A program made the translations under genes and the position numbers. From Domibacillus tundrae (GTDB taxonomy: Bacteria; Bacillota; Bacilli; Bacillales; Domibacillaceae), in NCBI RefSeq assembly GCF_000970675.1, contig NZ_LAJA01000005.1, positions 1-64,000 on the forward strand: a DNA stretch of 64,000 nt, written 5' to 3'. Numbering within the stretch: position 1 is the first letter of the stretch; the number at the start of each line of letters is the position of its first letter. Below, in pieces: positions 1-7,671 of this stretch. The notes under the pieces are model-generated. The model was given only the letters and a program-made list of their open reading frames with translations, had not been told where the DNA came from and did no database searches.

Positions 1-1
1 G

Positions 2-187
2 AAAGGTACAGAAGAAACGGATGAGCAGGATAAAAAAGAACTTTCTACTTGGATAGAAGCAAAGGATGAGAGAAGAAAAAATGAATCATCTTTGAAAGGT
101 ACAGAAGAAACGGATGAGCAGGATAAAAAAGAACTTTCTACTCGGATAGAAGCAAAGGATGAGAGAAGAAAAAATGAATCATCCTCC
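2..187 (+). repeat. two tandem 93-bp coding repeats
   Basis: Bases 2-94 and 95-187 are almost identical, differing at a handful of sites (Trp versus Arg codon, Leu versus Ser codon). The unit is 31 codons long, so copy-number change keeps the frame. More copies may lie left of the window. Confidence 0.9.
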
Positions 188-844
188 GAAGGTAAAGCAG
201 ATATGGGTGAACATGAAGAAAAAGAACTCACCGCTCGGACAGAAGCAAAAGATAAAACAAGTGAAAATAAAACATTTTCTAAAGATAAAGAAAAAATGGA
301 AGTGGTAAAAAAGATAAAGAACCAATTAAAACAAATAAAAAAATCACAAAATTCTGCAAAGCCTCAAATTCCTAATGAGGCAGATGAAGAGATAGTGACT
401 GGGGAGAAGATGGGAAAAGATGTTTCTGCTGTTAAAGCGATAAAAAAGGTTATCAAGAATTCCCAGGAAGATTCTCCATTTAATCAAACACATGCTCAAA
501 AAAGCCGAGCGAGAAAAAGATTGAAAACAAGAAAAGCGGAAAAGTGCGCGGATTCAACAATAGACGAGTTAAGTACACATGCTCCTCTAGAGATAATAGT
601 AGAAGAAACCAAAGAACCATGGACATCTGTCATTACAATCGAAGAAACAGAAAAACAGCTTGAATCTCAATATTATTCCCTGATGAAGCAGACAGAAAAA
701 CAGCTTGAACCTCAATATTATTCCCTGATGAAGCAGGCAGAAAAACAGCTTGAACCTCAATATTATTCCCTGATGAAGCAGGCCGAAAAACAGTATAGGG
801 AATTACGAGAAAAAAGGATCGGACGGGAAATGATGAACAACTAA
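2..844 (+). CDS. Lys/Glu-rich repeat protein, 5' end outside the window
   Basis: I do not recognise this protein. The frame is open from base 2; the TTG at 92 is an internal Leu codon inside a repeat, so the true start lies upstream of the window. The visible 280 residues are very hydrophilic and dominated by Lys and Glu. The N-terminal visible part has two near-identical 31-residue units (2-94, 95-187) plus a degenerate third. The C-terminal part has three 15-residue units (647-781) of the form EKQLEPQYYSLMKQ followed by a partial one. No signal peptide or membrane segment is visible. Such charged repeats occur in spore-coat and surface proteins, but that is only a suggestion. Confidence 0.75.
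   Translation, partial: KGTEETDEQDKKELSTWIEAKDERRKNESSLKGTEETDEQDKKELSTRIEAKDERRKNESSSEGKADMGEHEEKELTARTEAKDKTSENKTFSKDKEKMEVVKKIKNQLKQIKKSQNSAKPQIPNEADEEIVTGEKMGKDVSAVKAIKKVIKNSQEDSPFNQTHAQKSRARKRLKTRKAEKCADSTIDELSTHAPLEIIVEETKEPWTSVITIEETEKQLESQYYSLMKQTEKQLEPQYYSLMKQAEKQLEPQYYSLMKQAEKQYRELREKRIGREMMNN
647..796 (+). repeat. three tandem 45-bp coding repeats plus a partial copy
   Basis: Units at 647-691, 692-736 and 737-781 are nearly identical and encode a 15-residue motif with EKQL, a Tyr-Tyr pair and LMKQ. A fourth copy breaks down after about 15 bases at 796. Confidence 0.9.
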
Positions 845-877
845 TGTACTCTTTTTTTGCAGGGAGGAGGAGCAGGG

Positions 878-1033
878 ATGGCGATGACGGTTTTTTATTT
901 AGCGACTGGAGGCTGTTTTTACTTTCTGTTTATTAAACCATCTTTTTTAACCAATTCAAAGAGAAAGAAAAGTGAACTCCTCACTATGAAAGGAGCTTCT
1001 TTAAAGAAGAAGGCGGCGAAAACGAATGCTTGA
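878..1033 (+). CDS. 51-residue membrane peptide upstream of the permease
   Basis: This is an uncalled small gene. An ATG at 878 follows a strong SD (GGGAGGAGG around 862-870). The product has one hydrophobic segment at residues 4-19 (VFYLATGGCFYFLFI) and a basic, Lys-rich C-terminal half ending at a TGA at 1031-1033. Its last eight bases overlap the start of the following permease gene (ATGCTTGA), a classic coupling arrangement. The hydrophobic start followed by positive residues suggests a single membrane helix with the tail inside. No family is recognised; function unknown, perhaps a partner or a translational leader of the permease. Confidence 0.6.
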   Translation: MAMTVFYLATGGCFYFLFIKPSFLTNSKRKKSELLTMKGASLKKKAAKTNA

Positions 1034-2378
1034 TTCAGAGCTTTTCTTAATGGCCATGACCTTTTTTGTTGTCATTACCATTATGCTGTGGAGGCCTTTC
1101 GATGTAAATGAAACCATCCCGACGTCGGCGGGAGCAGTGTTCGTTTTAGCATTAGGTATTGTACCGCTTGCGGATATTAAAGATATTTTCAACATCGTAA
1201 GTGGTGCTTCACTGACGATTTTATCAACAATTATGATGTCCATCGTGCTGGACAGCATTGGATTTTTTAAATGGATTGCACTAAATATCATCATTCGGTC
1301 AAAAGGGTCAGGGAGGCACTTATTTTTTTATGTTATTCTTCTCTGTTTCTTCATGACGATGTTTTTTAACAATGATGGCAGCATTTTAATTACAACACCG
1401 ATTATTATTCATATTATGTTACTTCTGAAAATGAAGCCAAAACAGGCTTTTCCATACTTAATTTCAGGCGCTTTAATTGCCACTGCTGCAAGTGCCCCGA
1501 TTGCCGTCAGCAATATTTCCAATCTGATCGCTATTAAAATTGTCGGACTTAGCTTAAACAGCTACATCGAGATGATGTTCGTTCCTTCTTTAGCAGGAAT
1601 TCTTCTGATTGCGCTTATGCTTTATGTCTATTTTCATGGAGATATCCCGAGAAAAATACCTATTTTACAATTAAAGTGGAACCGATCCACAAACAATATA
1701 AAGCTGGACCACCCTTTGAAATTGACAGATACAAATGAAAAAGTGGATTGGTGGCTGTTTAAAGTTTGTTTATCGATCGTCGTGATCACCAGGGCCGGTT
1801 TTTTCTTGTTATCTCCACTTGGGGTTCCAATTGAATGGGTCGGGTTAAGTGGAGCATTTCTCCTTATTCTAATCAGGTGGTTCCGAACGAAAGATGGAAT
1901 AATGGATATCGTGAAAAAAACACCGTGGCACATTTTATTGTTCGCTTTTAACATGTATGTTCTTGTATACGGATTGAAAAATGTCGGATTAAATGAACTT
2001 ATTGTCGTTTATCTAAAAGAAATAGTCACAGAAAACCATTTTTATGCGAGCATGGTCATGGGGCTGTTTTTGACAATCCTTTCAAACATAATGAATAACC
2101 TGCCGGCTGTTATGATCGGTACATTGTCGATAACCGAAATGGGGCTGGATCATAAAACGATGCAGATCGCCTATCTGGCAAACGTAATCGGCAGCGATAT
2201 TGGATCGCTTTTGACGCCTGTCGGAACATTAGCTACATTAATATGGATGTTTTTGTTGAAAAGACACAATGTTCATATTTCCTGGAGGCAGTACATGAAA
2301 GTAACATTTATCGTCATTCCGATCGGTCTTGTGGCCAGTCTTCTTTTTCTTTATTTATGGAACAGTTGGCTTTTTTAA
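1026..2378 (+). CDS. ArsB/NhaD-superfamily ion permease
   Basis: A 450-residue polytopic membrane protein of the ion-transporter superfamily that includes ArsB, NhaD and CitM. It has about ten hydrophobic segments, an N-terminal half with the FFNNDGSILITTPI stretch typical of ArsB-like proteins, a charged cytoplasmic loop near residues 205-240 and a second half with the matching NIMNNLPAVMIGTLS motif. In the family these two NN-containing re-entrant loops form the substrate site. The nearest Bacillus type is the YdfA/ArsB-like permease, but arsR or arsC neighbours are absent, so the substrate (arsenite, another anion, or sodium/proton exchange) is open. The start overlaps the 51-residue peptide gene. 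Confidence 0.8.
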   Translation: MLDSELFLMAMTFFVVITIMLWRPFDVNETIPTSAGAVFVLALGIVPLADIKDIFNIVSGASLTILSTIMMSIVLDSIGFFKWIALNIIIRSKGSGRHLFFYVILLCFFMTMFFNNDGSILITTPIIIHIMLLLKMKPKQAFPYLISGALIATAASAPIAVSNISNLIAIKIVGLSLNSYIEMMFVPSLAGILLIALMLYVYFHGDIPRKIPILQLKWNRSTNNIKLDHPLKLTDTNEKVDWWLFKVCLSIVVITRAGFFLLSPLGVPIEWVGLSGAFLLILIRWFRTKDGIMDIVKKTPWHILLFAFNMYVLVYGLKNVGLNELIVVYLKEIVTENHFYASMVMGLFLTILSNIMNNLPAVMIGTLSITEMGLDHKTMQIAYLANVIGSDIGSLLTPVGTLATLIWMFLLKRHNVHISWRQYMKVTFIVIPIGLVASLLFLYLWNSWLF

Positions 2379-2399
2379 GGGAGAAGGAGGTTTCATGAA

Positions 2400-3086
2400 A
2401 TGAAGAAATACATTGGTGAACCGGTCTATTTAAATCTTGTCGGCAAAAAAGAGCTGACAGGTGTCTTGATTGATTACGGCAGCGACGTACTTGTGCTGCT
2501 AAGCCAAAACGACTTTTACTATATCCCGCTATTTCACATCCGGGAAATACGTTCTTTATCCAAAGAAGAAGCCGGCTCTTTTTCGCAGTCTGATACCGCC
2601 ATGACACTTTCGTTTGATGAACAATTATCATTAAAAGAAGTTTTGCACGCTGCGGCGAAAGGAAGCTTCGTTGAAGTGAATATAACGGCCGCTCACGCTA
2701 TTCATGGCTATATAACAAATGTGCTGGATGATTATCTGGTACTGTTTACACCTATTTATGAAACGATACTTATCCCGATTCATCATATCAAATTTCTAAT
2801 TCCTTACTCTAAAGATTCCCGTCCTTACGGGTTCAAACTCACAAAAGCGCCTGTTTCAGTCATCAAAGGGCCTCCATCTGCTTTTGAAGACCATCTGGCA
2901 AAATTAAAAGGCTCTTTTATTACATTAAACATTGAAGGAAAAGACAGCATAAGCGGCCAACTGATTGGAAAAGAAGCTGAATTTATAGAATTGCTGACAG
3001 TGAGGGAGCAGCAAATTCATTTAAATATTCATCATATTAAAACGGTTATGCCATTTGTATTTAAAGAAGAAAAACAACAGTTATAA
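2400..3086 (+). CDS. protein with three Lsm-like (DUF2642-type) repeats
   Basis: A 228-residue soluble protein. I see the same module three times, around residues 3-52, 75-138 and 160-222: a lead-in with hydrophobic beta strands, then an 'I.G.L.....D...L' pattern and a closing IPxxHIxxIxxL strand (IPLFHIREI, IPIHHIKFL, LNIHHIKTV). This resembles the short Lsm-fold-like domain found in Bacillus spore-coat protein CotB and related DUF2642 proteins. It sits 21 bases after the permease with an SD (GGAGG) and is followed by a terminator, so it closes the operon. A coat or membrane-associated role is inference only. Confidence 0.6.
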   Translation: MKKYIGEPVYLNLVGKKELTGVLIDYGSDVLVLLSQNDFYYIPLFHIREIRSLSKEEAGSFSQSDTAMTLSFDEQLSLKEVLHAAAKGSFVEVNITAAHAIHGYITNVLDDYLVLFTPIYETILIPIHHIKFLIPYSKDSRPYGFKLTKAPVSVIKGPPSAFEDHLAKLKGSFITLNIEGKDSISGQLIGKEAEFIELLTVREQQIHLNIHHIKTVMPFVFKEEKQQL

Positions 3087-3118
3087 AAAAAGAAACGGCT
3101 CTGCTGTATGAACTGTAT

Positions 3119-3161
3119 CCCGAATAGTGGACATTAAAAAAGTCTCTATTCGGGCTTTTTT
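3119..3161 (+). terminator. intrinsic terminator
   Basis: Perfect 9-bp arms (CCCGAATAG / CTATTCGGG) with a long A-rich loop, followed by C and six T. It closes the operon ending at 3086. Confidence 0.8.
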
Positions 3162-3234
3162 ATGTTTACTTTAACAAAAATGAAAAAAAGATTTAACGTC
3201 AACACAAAGCACATCCCGGTGTGGCAGGTGGTTG

Positions 3235-3477
3235 TCACCAAATGGCAACACCATAATCGTCACCCGCAGCGAAGTGAATGGACACGATCTCATCCTTTGA
3301 ACTGTAGCCTTCCAATTTTGAATATTGTTTCCGGACAGGAAGCCGGCTGCATTCAGAGACGATTCCATCCACTTTCAGTAAATGATCATCGCCAAGTGTA
3401 TTACCAAAAATCACATAAGCACCAAAAGCGAACAAAAACGATAATGAAAAATAATGAATTTTTATCTTTGCTTTCAT
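3235..3477 (-). CDS. possible small membrane-anchored hypothetical protein
   Basis: A minus-strand frame of 80 residues starting with a basic-hydrophobic segment (MKAKIKIHYFSLSFLFAFGA) that looks like a signal or anchor, then a mixed polar domain. I see no SD before the ATG at 3477 and no terminator behind it, and the plus strand carries an equally open but less protein-like frame. It may be a gene, a remnant or chance; the rest of 3162-3584 holds nothing else I can support. Confidence 0.3.
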   Translation of the reverse strand: MKAKIKIHYFSLSFLFAFGAYVIFGNTLGDDHLLKVDGIVSECSRLPVRKQYSKLEGYSSKDEIVSIHFAAGDDYGVAIW

Positions 3478-3584
3478 ATACTCAGTACGATCAAGTTTCT
3501 CATATTGGCAATGAAATCCGAAATGTTTCGCATCCATTGCATAAGGAGATGATAAAGCAGAAAAGAAAAGGAACAGCATCTGTA

Positions 3585-3614
3585 TTGGACATGTTTTTTT
3601 ATAATAACTATAAT
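3585..3614 (+). promoter_or_regulatory. sigma-A-like promoter for the RsbR-like gene
   Basis: TTGGAC at 3585-3590 and TATAAT at 3609-3614 with 18 bp between, 52 bp before the start codon of the following gene. Confidence 0.6.
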
Positions 3615-3666
3615 GAACTTACTATGTGCAAAAAACAATTGCTTAAAGCAAAAGGAGCATCAATAT

Positions 3667-4686
3667 ATGAAAATGAATTCAAGTATCAATGTAGGCGGGC
3701 TTGACTTTGAATGGGATCTGGAAAAAGGAACATTTCTATTTGAAGGGGAGGATGCGGTTCTTTTCTGGGTTTCTTCCGCAATGAGAACGTTCTTCGATAC
3801 GATTGAAGAAATTTCAGGCGAAGAAGCATCAAACCTTGTTTTTGAGACAACCGGTTTTCGGCAGGGATTAGTGGTAGGGCAGTACTTTGAGAAAATAAAG
3901 GATGTCAGTATCGCGCAAGCAGCAGAATTGATTACGAATACATATGCTTCAGCTGGCTGGGGACGGACCACGATTAAAAATTTAGACTTCGAATCAAAAG
4001 CGTTGACGGCTCATATTCAAGACAGCTGGGAATATAAAATCAACCTGGCACAAGGAAAGACACAGGGCGGCAATTATCTTCCCGCACACTATGCTGGAAT
4101 CTTTACCGGACTGTTCGGTACAAATATTTGGTATAAAGTCGTGCAGCAGCAACTGGAAGGCCATGAATATAGTGTGATTGAATATTTTCCGTCAGATGTG
4201 ACGATTACAAATAATATTCATCAATTAGCGAGAAAAAAGGAAGCAGAAGAAATTCTCCGCTTAGAAGCTCTTGTAGAAGAAAAAACGAGAGAACTAAAAG
4301 AACTGGTGAAAAAGCTTTCTTCACCCATTATTCCCGTTCTTGAAGGAATCGTGGTGGTCCCACTGCTCGGAAAATATGATGAGGAACGTTCAGAAGAACT
4401 TGTTGTTAAAACGTTAAATAATCTTCCTGCATATAAGGCGAACTATCTTGTGCTGGATTTAACTGGACTGGATAAAGACATAAGTGGCCATACGGTAAGC
4501 CTTATTGAAAAAATCGGCTCTGCGGCTTCTCTAATCGGGACAAATACGATCCTTGTTGGCATTTCTCCTGAACTCGGCATGATTATTTCGCAATCAAATA
4601 TCAATTTGTCTATATTTGATTGTTTTCAAACTTTGCAGCATGGAATTTATTTTGCTTTAGGACAGCATGGGCGAAAGATTATTTAA
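3667..4686 (+). CDS. RsbR-like protein: V4R/XylR_N-like sensor domain plus STAS domain
   Basis: A 339-residue protein. Residues 1-170 resemble the XylR_N/V4R ligand-binding fold, with the AGWG motif and a hydrophobic 'HYAGIFTGLFG' segment. Residues 190-225 form a charged helix, and 225-335 are a C-terminal STAS domain of the RsbR type (SSPIIPVLEGI, DLTGL, VGISPELG). RsbR proteins belong to the stressosome that controls sigma-B through RsbT. At the position of RsbRA Thr171 (TIDTERA) this protein has Glu (KYDEERS), and the Thr205 position looks like Ser. The ATG at 3667 is chosen because AAAGGAG lies ten bases upstream; longer frames lack an SD. A paralogue lies at 36876. Confidence 0.7.
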   Translation: MKMNSSINVGGLDFEWDLEKGTFLFEGEDAVLFWVSSAMRTFFDTIEEISGEEASNLVFETTGFRQGLVVGQYFEKIKDVSIAQAAELITNTYASAGWGRTTIKNLDFESKALTAHIQDSWEYKINLAQGKTQGGNYLPAHYAGIFTGLFGTNIWYKVVQQQLEGHEYSVIEYFPSDVTITNNIHQLARKKEAEEILRLEALVEEKTRELKELVKKLSSPIIPVLEGIVVVPLLGKYDEERSEELVVKTLNNLPAYKANYLVLDLTGLDKDISGHTVSLIEKIGSAASLIGTNTILVGISPELGMIISQSNINLSIFDCFQTLQHGIYFALGQHGRKII

Positions 4687-4702
4687 AAACGAATGGAACA
4701 CG

Positions 4703-4737
4703 AAACGGCACTTCACTAGAGGAAGTGCCGTTTTTTT
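4703..4737 (+). terminator. intrinsic terminator
   Basis: Twelve-base stem (AAACGGCACTTC / GAAGTGCCGTTT) with a 6-base loop and T run directly after the RsbR-like gene. Confidence 0.9.
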
Positions 4738-4780
4738 GTATGCGTAAGATAAACTAACAGGCGCGTTCGTAAGGATAATG

Positions 4781-4894
4781 TCACGATTCATCCTTCATTC
4801 GCTCAGCAAGTTTGATCGGGACAATATTTTTCAGGCCATACGAGCTGTCTGTTCGTTTCAGCCGGCCATTTGTCTTAATGGATGGAACAGGTTT
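4781..4894 (-). other. open out-of-frame extension after the Ku stop codon
   Basis: Directly downstream of the ku stop, the frame shifted by one base stays open for 37 codons (4781-4891) to a TGA at 4781-4783 and encodes a basic, hydrophilic stretch (RLKRTDSSYGLKNIVPIKLA). It looks like a protein C-terminus rather than intergenic DNA. Dropping one base in the A5 run at 4905-4909 would join it to Ku. Confidence 0.4.
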
Positions 4895-5669
4895 ATTTTG
4901 CTTGTTTTTGCTGTTGGATGTGGACAATGCTTCGCTCCATCGCATCCATTAAGCTAAGAATATGTGAAGCGTCTGGAACCGGTTCAGCCCGTTTCGGCAT
5001 TTTGGTTTTGATCAGCTTTTCCAGTTTCTCACGGTATTCGTCGTAGTAGTTGGATGGATCGAACTTTTCGGTCATCTGCTCAATCAGTGCAAGTGCCACT
5101 TCTTTTTCCTTCTTCGTCAACTTTATGCTGGATAGGTTGGACAGCTCCATCGTTGAGCGGATCTCGTCGGGAAAATGAAGCGTTTCAAGGACAAGATAAT
5201 TATTAAAAACCCGGATTACTGCCAGCCGTTCCTTTGAGCGTATCGTAATTTTTACGATACCAACCTTTCTTGTTGTCATTAATGATTCTTTTAATAATGC
5301 GTATGCTTTTGTTCCTGCCGTATTAGAAGCCAAATAATATGTTTTGTCAAAGAAGATCGGATCGATTTCACTTAATCGAATAAATTCGATGATCTCGACC
5401 GATTTATCTTCAACGTCACTTTTTATACCTGCCAGCTCTTCATCCGAAATAACGATAAAGCGGTCCGAAGCATATTCATACCCTTTAACCAATTCATTTA
5501 AATCGACTTCTCTGTTACAAACTGGACAAAATTTAAGCTGCTTAACCGGATTTTTACATTCTGCATGCAGCTGGCGCAATTTAATATCTCTGTCTTCAGT
5601 AGCGGCATGAAGTTTGATCGGGATGGAAACCAATCCAAATTCGATTGAGCCTCGAAAAATTGTTTGCAT
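4893..5669 (-). CDS. ku: Ku-type DNA end-binding protein
   Basis: Bacterial Ku (YkoV family), a homodimeric ring that holds double-strand break ends and recruits LigD in non-homologous end joining, important in spores. The 258 residues start with the family pattern (IEFGLVSIPIKLHAA), carry the zinc-finger-like HAEC...CPVC region near residues 35-53, and continue with the core beta barrel (GYEY, FIRLSEIDPIFFDKTYYL). GAGGTG lies before the ATG. The C-terminus is short for a Bacillus Ku and ends in a Gln/Lys run next to an open frame-shifted extension (4781-4894). No ligD is in the window. Confidence 0.93.
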   Translation of the reverse strand: MQTIFRGSIEFGLVSIPIKLHAATEDRDIKLRQLHAECKNPVKQLKFCPVCNREVDLNELVKGYEYASDRFIVISDEELAGIKSDVEDKSVEIIEFIRLSEIDPIFFDKTYYLASNTAGTKAYALLKESLMTTRKVGIVKITIRSKERLAVIRVFNNYLVLETLHFPDEIRSTMELSNLSSIKLTKKEKEVALALIEQMTEKFDPSNYYDEYREKLEKLIKTKMPKRAEPVPDASHILSLMDAMERSIVHIQQQKQAK

Positions 5670-5687
5670 ATTTTTTCACCTCGGTCT

Positions 5688-5717
5688 TATTTTGTGGCCT
5701 AAGAGAGTTTGCTATGC
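5688..5717 (-). promoter_or_regulatory. possible sigma-G-type promoter of ku
   Basis: On the minus strand GCATAG is followed after 17 bp by CAAAATA, close to the forespore sigma-G pattern (GMATR, 17-18 bp, CATNNTA). In B. subtilis ykoV is a sigma-G gene, which makes the match attractive, but a site this short is weak evidence. Confidence 0.35.
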
Positions 5718-5857
5718 ATGAAGAGTGGCAATCATGGCCGTTTTTAACGAAAATATGTTAGCTGAATGATTGAAAGTGGTCTTAAAAAAGGAAAAGCATA
5801 AAAGGACTTTAAAAGGGCACAATTTGGATAATGATTTAGTTGGGGAGGAATATGATT

Positions 5858-7531
5858 TTGAACACAGCGGAAAATAAATTATCTATATTTGCTTTAGGCG
5901 GTGTGAATGAAGTCGGGAAAAATATGTATGCGGTACAATATGCAGACGATATTGTGGTGATTGACTGCGGGTCCAAGTTTCCAGACGAGAGTTTATTAGG
6001 CATTGATTTGATTATTCCGGATATTACATACTTGCGTGAAAACAAAGATAAAATCCGAGCTTTAATTGTGACACATGGTCATGAGGACCACATTGGCGGC
6101 ATTCCCTATTTTTTAAAGCAATTGAATGTGCCTATTTATGCCACCCGGCTGACGCTTGGCTTAATTGAAATAAAGCTGACAGAACATGGGCTTCTTAGGG
6201 AAACAAAGCTTACGTCAATTGATTCCCATTCGAATATTGAGTTAGGAACGATCCACTTGACGTTTTTTAAAACAAATCACAGTATTCCTGATTGTTTAGG
6301 GGTGGCATTCCATACACCTGAAGGAACGATCGTACATACCGGCGACTTCAAATTTGATTTAACGCCGGTAAATGACCAATATCCGGATATTCATAAAATG
6401 GCCGATCTCGGCAAAAACGGTGTTTTAGCTCTCTTATCAGAAAGCACGAATGCGGAACGTCCCGGATTTACGCCATCAGAAAAGCTTGTCGGCACGCATA
6501 TTCAAGAAGCATTTAACAAAGCGGATGGGAAAGTGTTTATCTCGACTTTCGCTTCGAATGTCCATCGTGTACAGCAGGTGGTGGATGCGGCGGTCAAAAC
6601 AAACCGAAAGCTTGCTTTGCTTGGCCGGAGTATGGTGAATGTTGTGTCGGTTGCGATGGAACTTGGTTATTTGACGATCCCGGACGATATGCTGATTGAA
6701 GCAAATGAAGTGAATGACTGGGCTCCAGAAAGAGTGGCAATTCTTTGTACGGGAAGCCAGGGAGAACCGCTGGCGGCTTTATCCCGTCTGTCCAGTTCAA
6801 AATATCGGCAAGTGGAAATCTTCCCGGGCGATACGGTTATTTTCTCTTCAACGCCAATACCAGGGAATGAACGGAATGTTGCGCGGATCATCGACAATTT
6901 GTTCATGCTGGGAGCGAAAGTGATCTATGGATCGGGAACAGCCACGGGTATGCATGTTTCCGGACATGCTTACCAGGAAGAATTAAAATTGATGCTTACA
7001 TTAATGAAACCAAAGTATTTTATTCCTATTCACGGTGAATACAGAATGCTGTATCAGCACCGCCTGCTGGCTGAGTCTGTCGGTGTCGAAAAAGAGAATA
7101 TTTTTGTTGTGAAAAATGGCGATGTAGTCGATATCAGCCAATCGACTGCCCGCCAAACGCGGAAAATACCTGCAGGAAACATTTTTGTTGACGGGTTAGG
7201 GATTGGCGATGTGGGGGATATTGTTTTGCGTGACCGCAAACAGCTTTCCGAGGATGGAATGCTTGTGATCGTCATTACGTTAAGCAAAACAGAGAACAAG
7301 ATTATCTCGGGTCCGGATACCATTTCCCGTGGATTCGTGTATGCCCGGCAGTCAGAAGAACTTTTAAAAGATGTAAATCAAATTGTAACATCGACCATTA
7401 ACAAGCTGCAGGAAGCAAATGTGACGCAATGGAAGATCATGAAGCAAAACTTAAAAGAATCCGTCGGCAAATTTTTATACGCTCAAACGAAAAGACGGCC
7501 GATGATTGTTCCGATTATTATTGAAGTATAA
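5858..7531 (+). CDS. rnj: ribonuclease J (metallo-beta-lactamase RNase)
   Basis: RNase J cleaves RNA endonucleolytically and degrades it 5' to 3'. The protein (about 557 residues) has the metallo-beta-lactamase core with the full zinc motif HGHEDHIGG, the H-S-I-P-D and HTGDFKFD motifs, the beta-CASP region with GSQGEPLAALSR and HVSGHAYQEEL, and the C-terminal domain ending RRPMIVPIIIEV. The intact HxHxDH motif is J1-like, while several stretches (AERPG, FTPSE, EELKLML) look more like J2. The neighbours of rnjA and rnjB in B. subtilis are missing, so it may be an extra paralogue. GGGGAGG is nine bases from the TTG at 5858 but only three from the ATG at 5852; I prefer TTG. Confidence 0.85.
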   Translation: MNTAENKLSIFALGGVNEVGKNMYAVQYADDIVVIDCGSKFPDESLLGIDLIIPDITYLRENKDKIRALIVTHGHEDHIGGIPYFLKQLNVPIYATRLTLGLIEIKLTEHGLLRETKLTSIDSHSNIELGTIHLTFFKTNHSIPDCLGVAFHTPEGTIVHTGDFKFDLTPVNDQYPDIHKMADLGKNGVLALLSESTNAERPGFTPSEKLVGTHIQEAFNKADGKVFISTFASNVHRVQQVVDAAVKTNRKLALLGRSMVNVVSVAMELGYLTIPDDMLIEANEVNDWAPERVAILCTGSQGEPLAALSRLSSSKYRQVEIFPGDTVIFSSTPIPGNERNVARIIDNLFMLGAKVIYGSGTATGMHVSGHAYQEELKLMLTLMKPKYFIPIHGEYRMLYQHRLLAESVGVEKENIFVVKNGDVVDISQSTARQTRKIPAGNIFVDGLGIGDVGDIVLRDRKQLSEDGMLVIVITLSKTENKIISGPDTISRGFVYARQSEELLKDVNQIVTSTINKLQEANVTQWKIMKQNLKESVGKFLYAQTKRRPMIVPIIIEV

Positions 7532-7623
7532 TCTGATTGACCAGGTATTTCTGTGTTTTTGCTGGTTGCATTCACCACTCAAAACGTGTCGAAGTGGCAC
7601 TGTGCTGCCTGTATAAAAGTAAA

Positions 7624-7657
7624 AAACATCCCCGGGATATGAGTGCCGGGGATGTTT
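7624..7657. terminator. bidirectional terminator
   Basis: Perfect 12-bp stem (AAACATCCCCGG / CCGGGGATGTTT) between convergent rnj and the NlpC/P60 gene, with A and T runs on either side. Confidence 0.85.
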
Positions 7658-7671
7658 ACTGTTTCTTTATA

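Noticed and set aside
647-796. Short regular repeats as a CRISPR array
   Set aside because: The copies are directly adjacent without spacers and lie in frame inside a coding region.
3162-3704. Plus-strand frame of 180 codons
   Set aside because: It has no SD, His/Lys/Arg-rich composition without family features, and it runs across the promoter and SD of the RsbR-like gene.
4741-4892. ligD partner next to ku
   Set aside because: The stretch is too short and shows no ligase or polymerase motifs.
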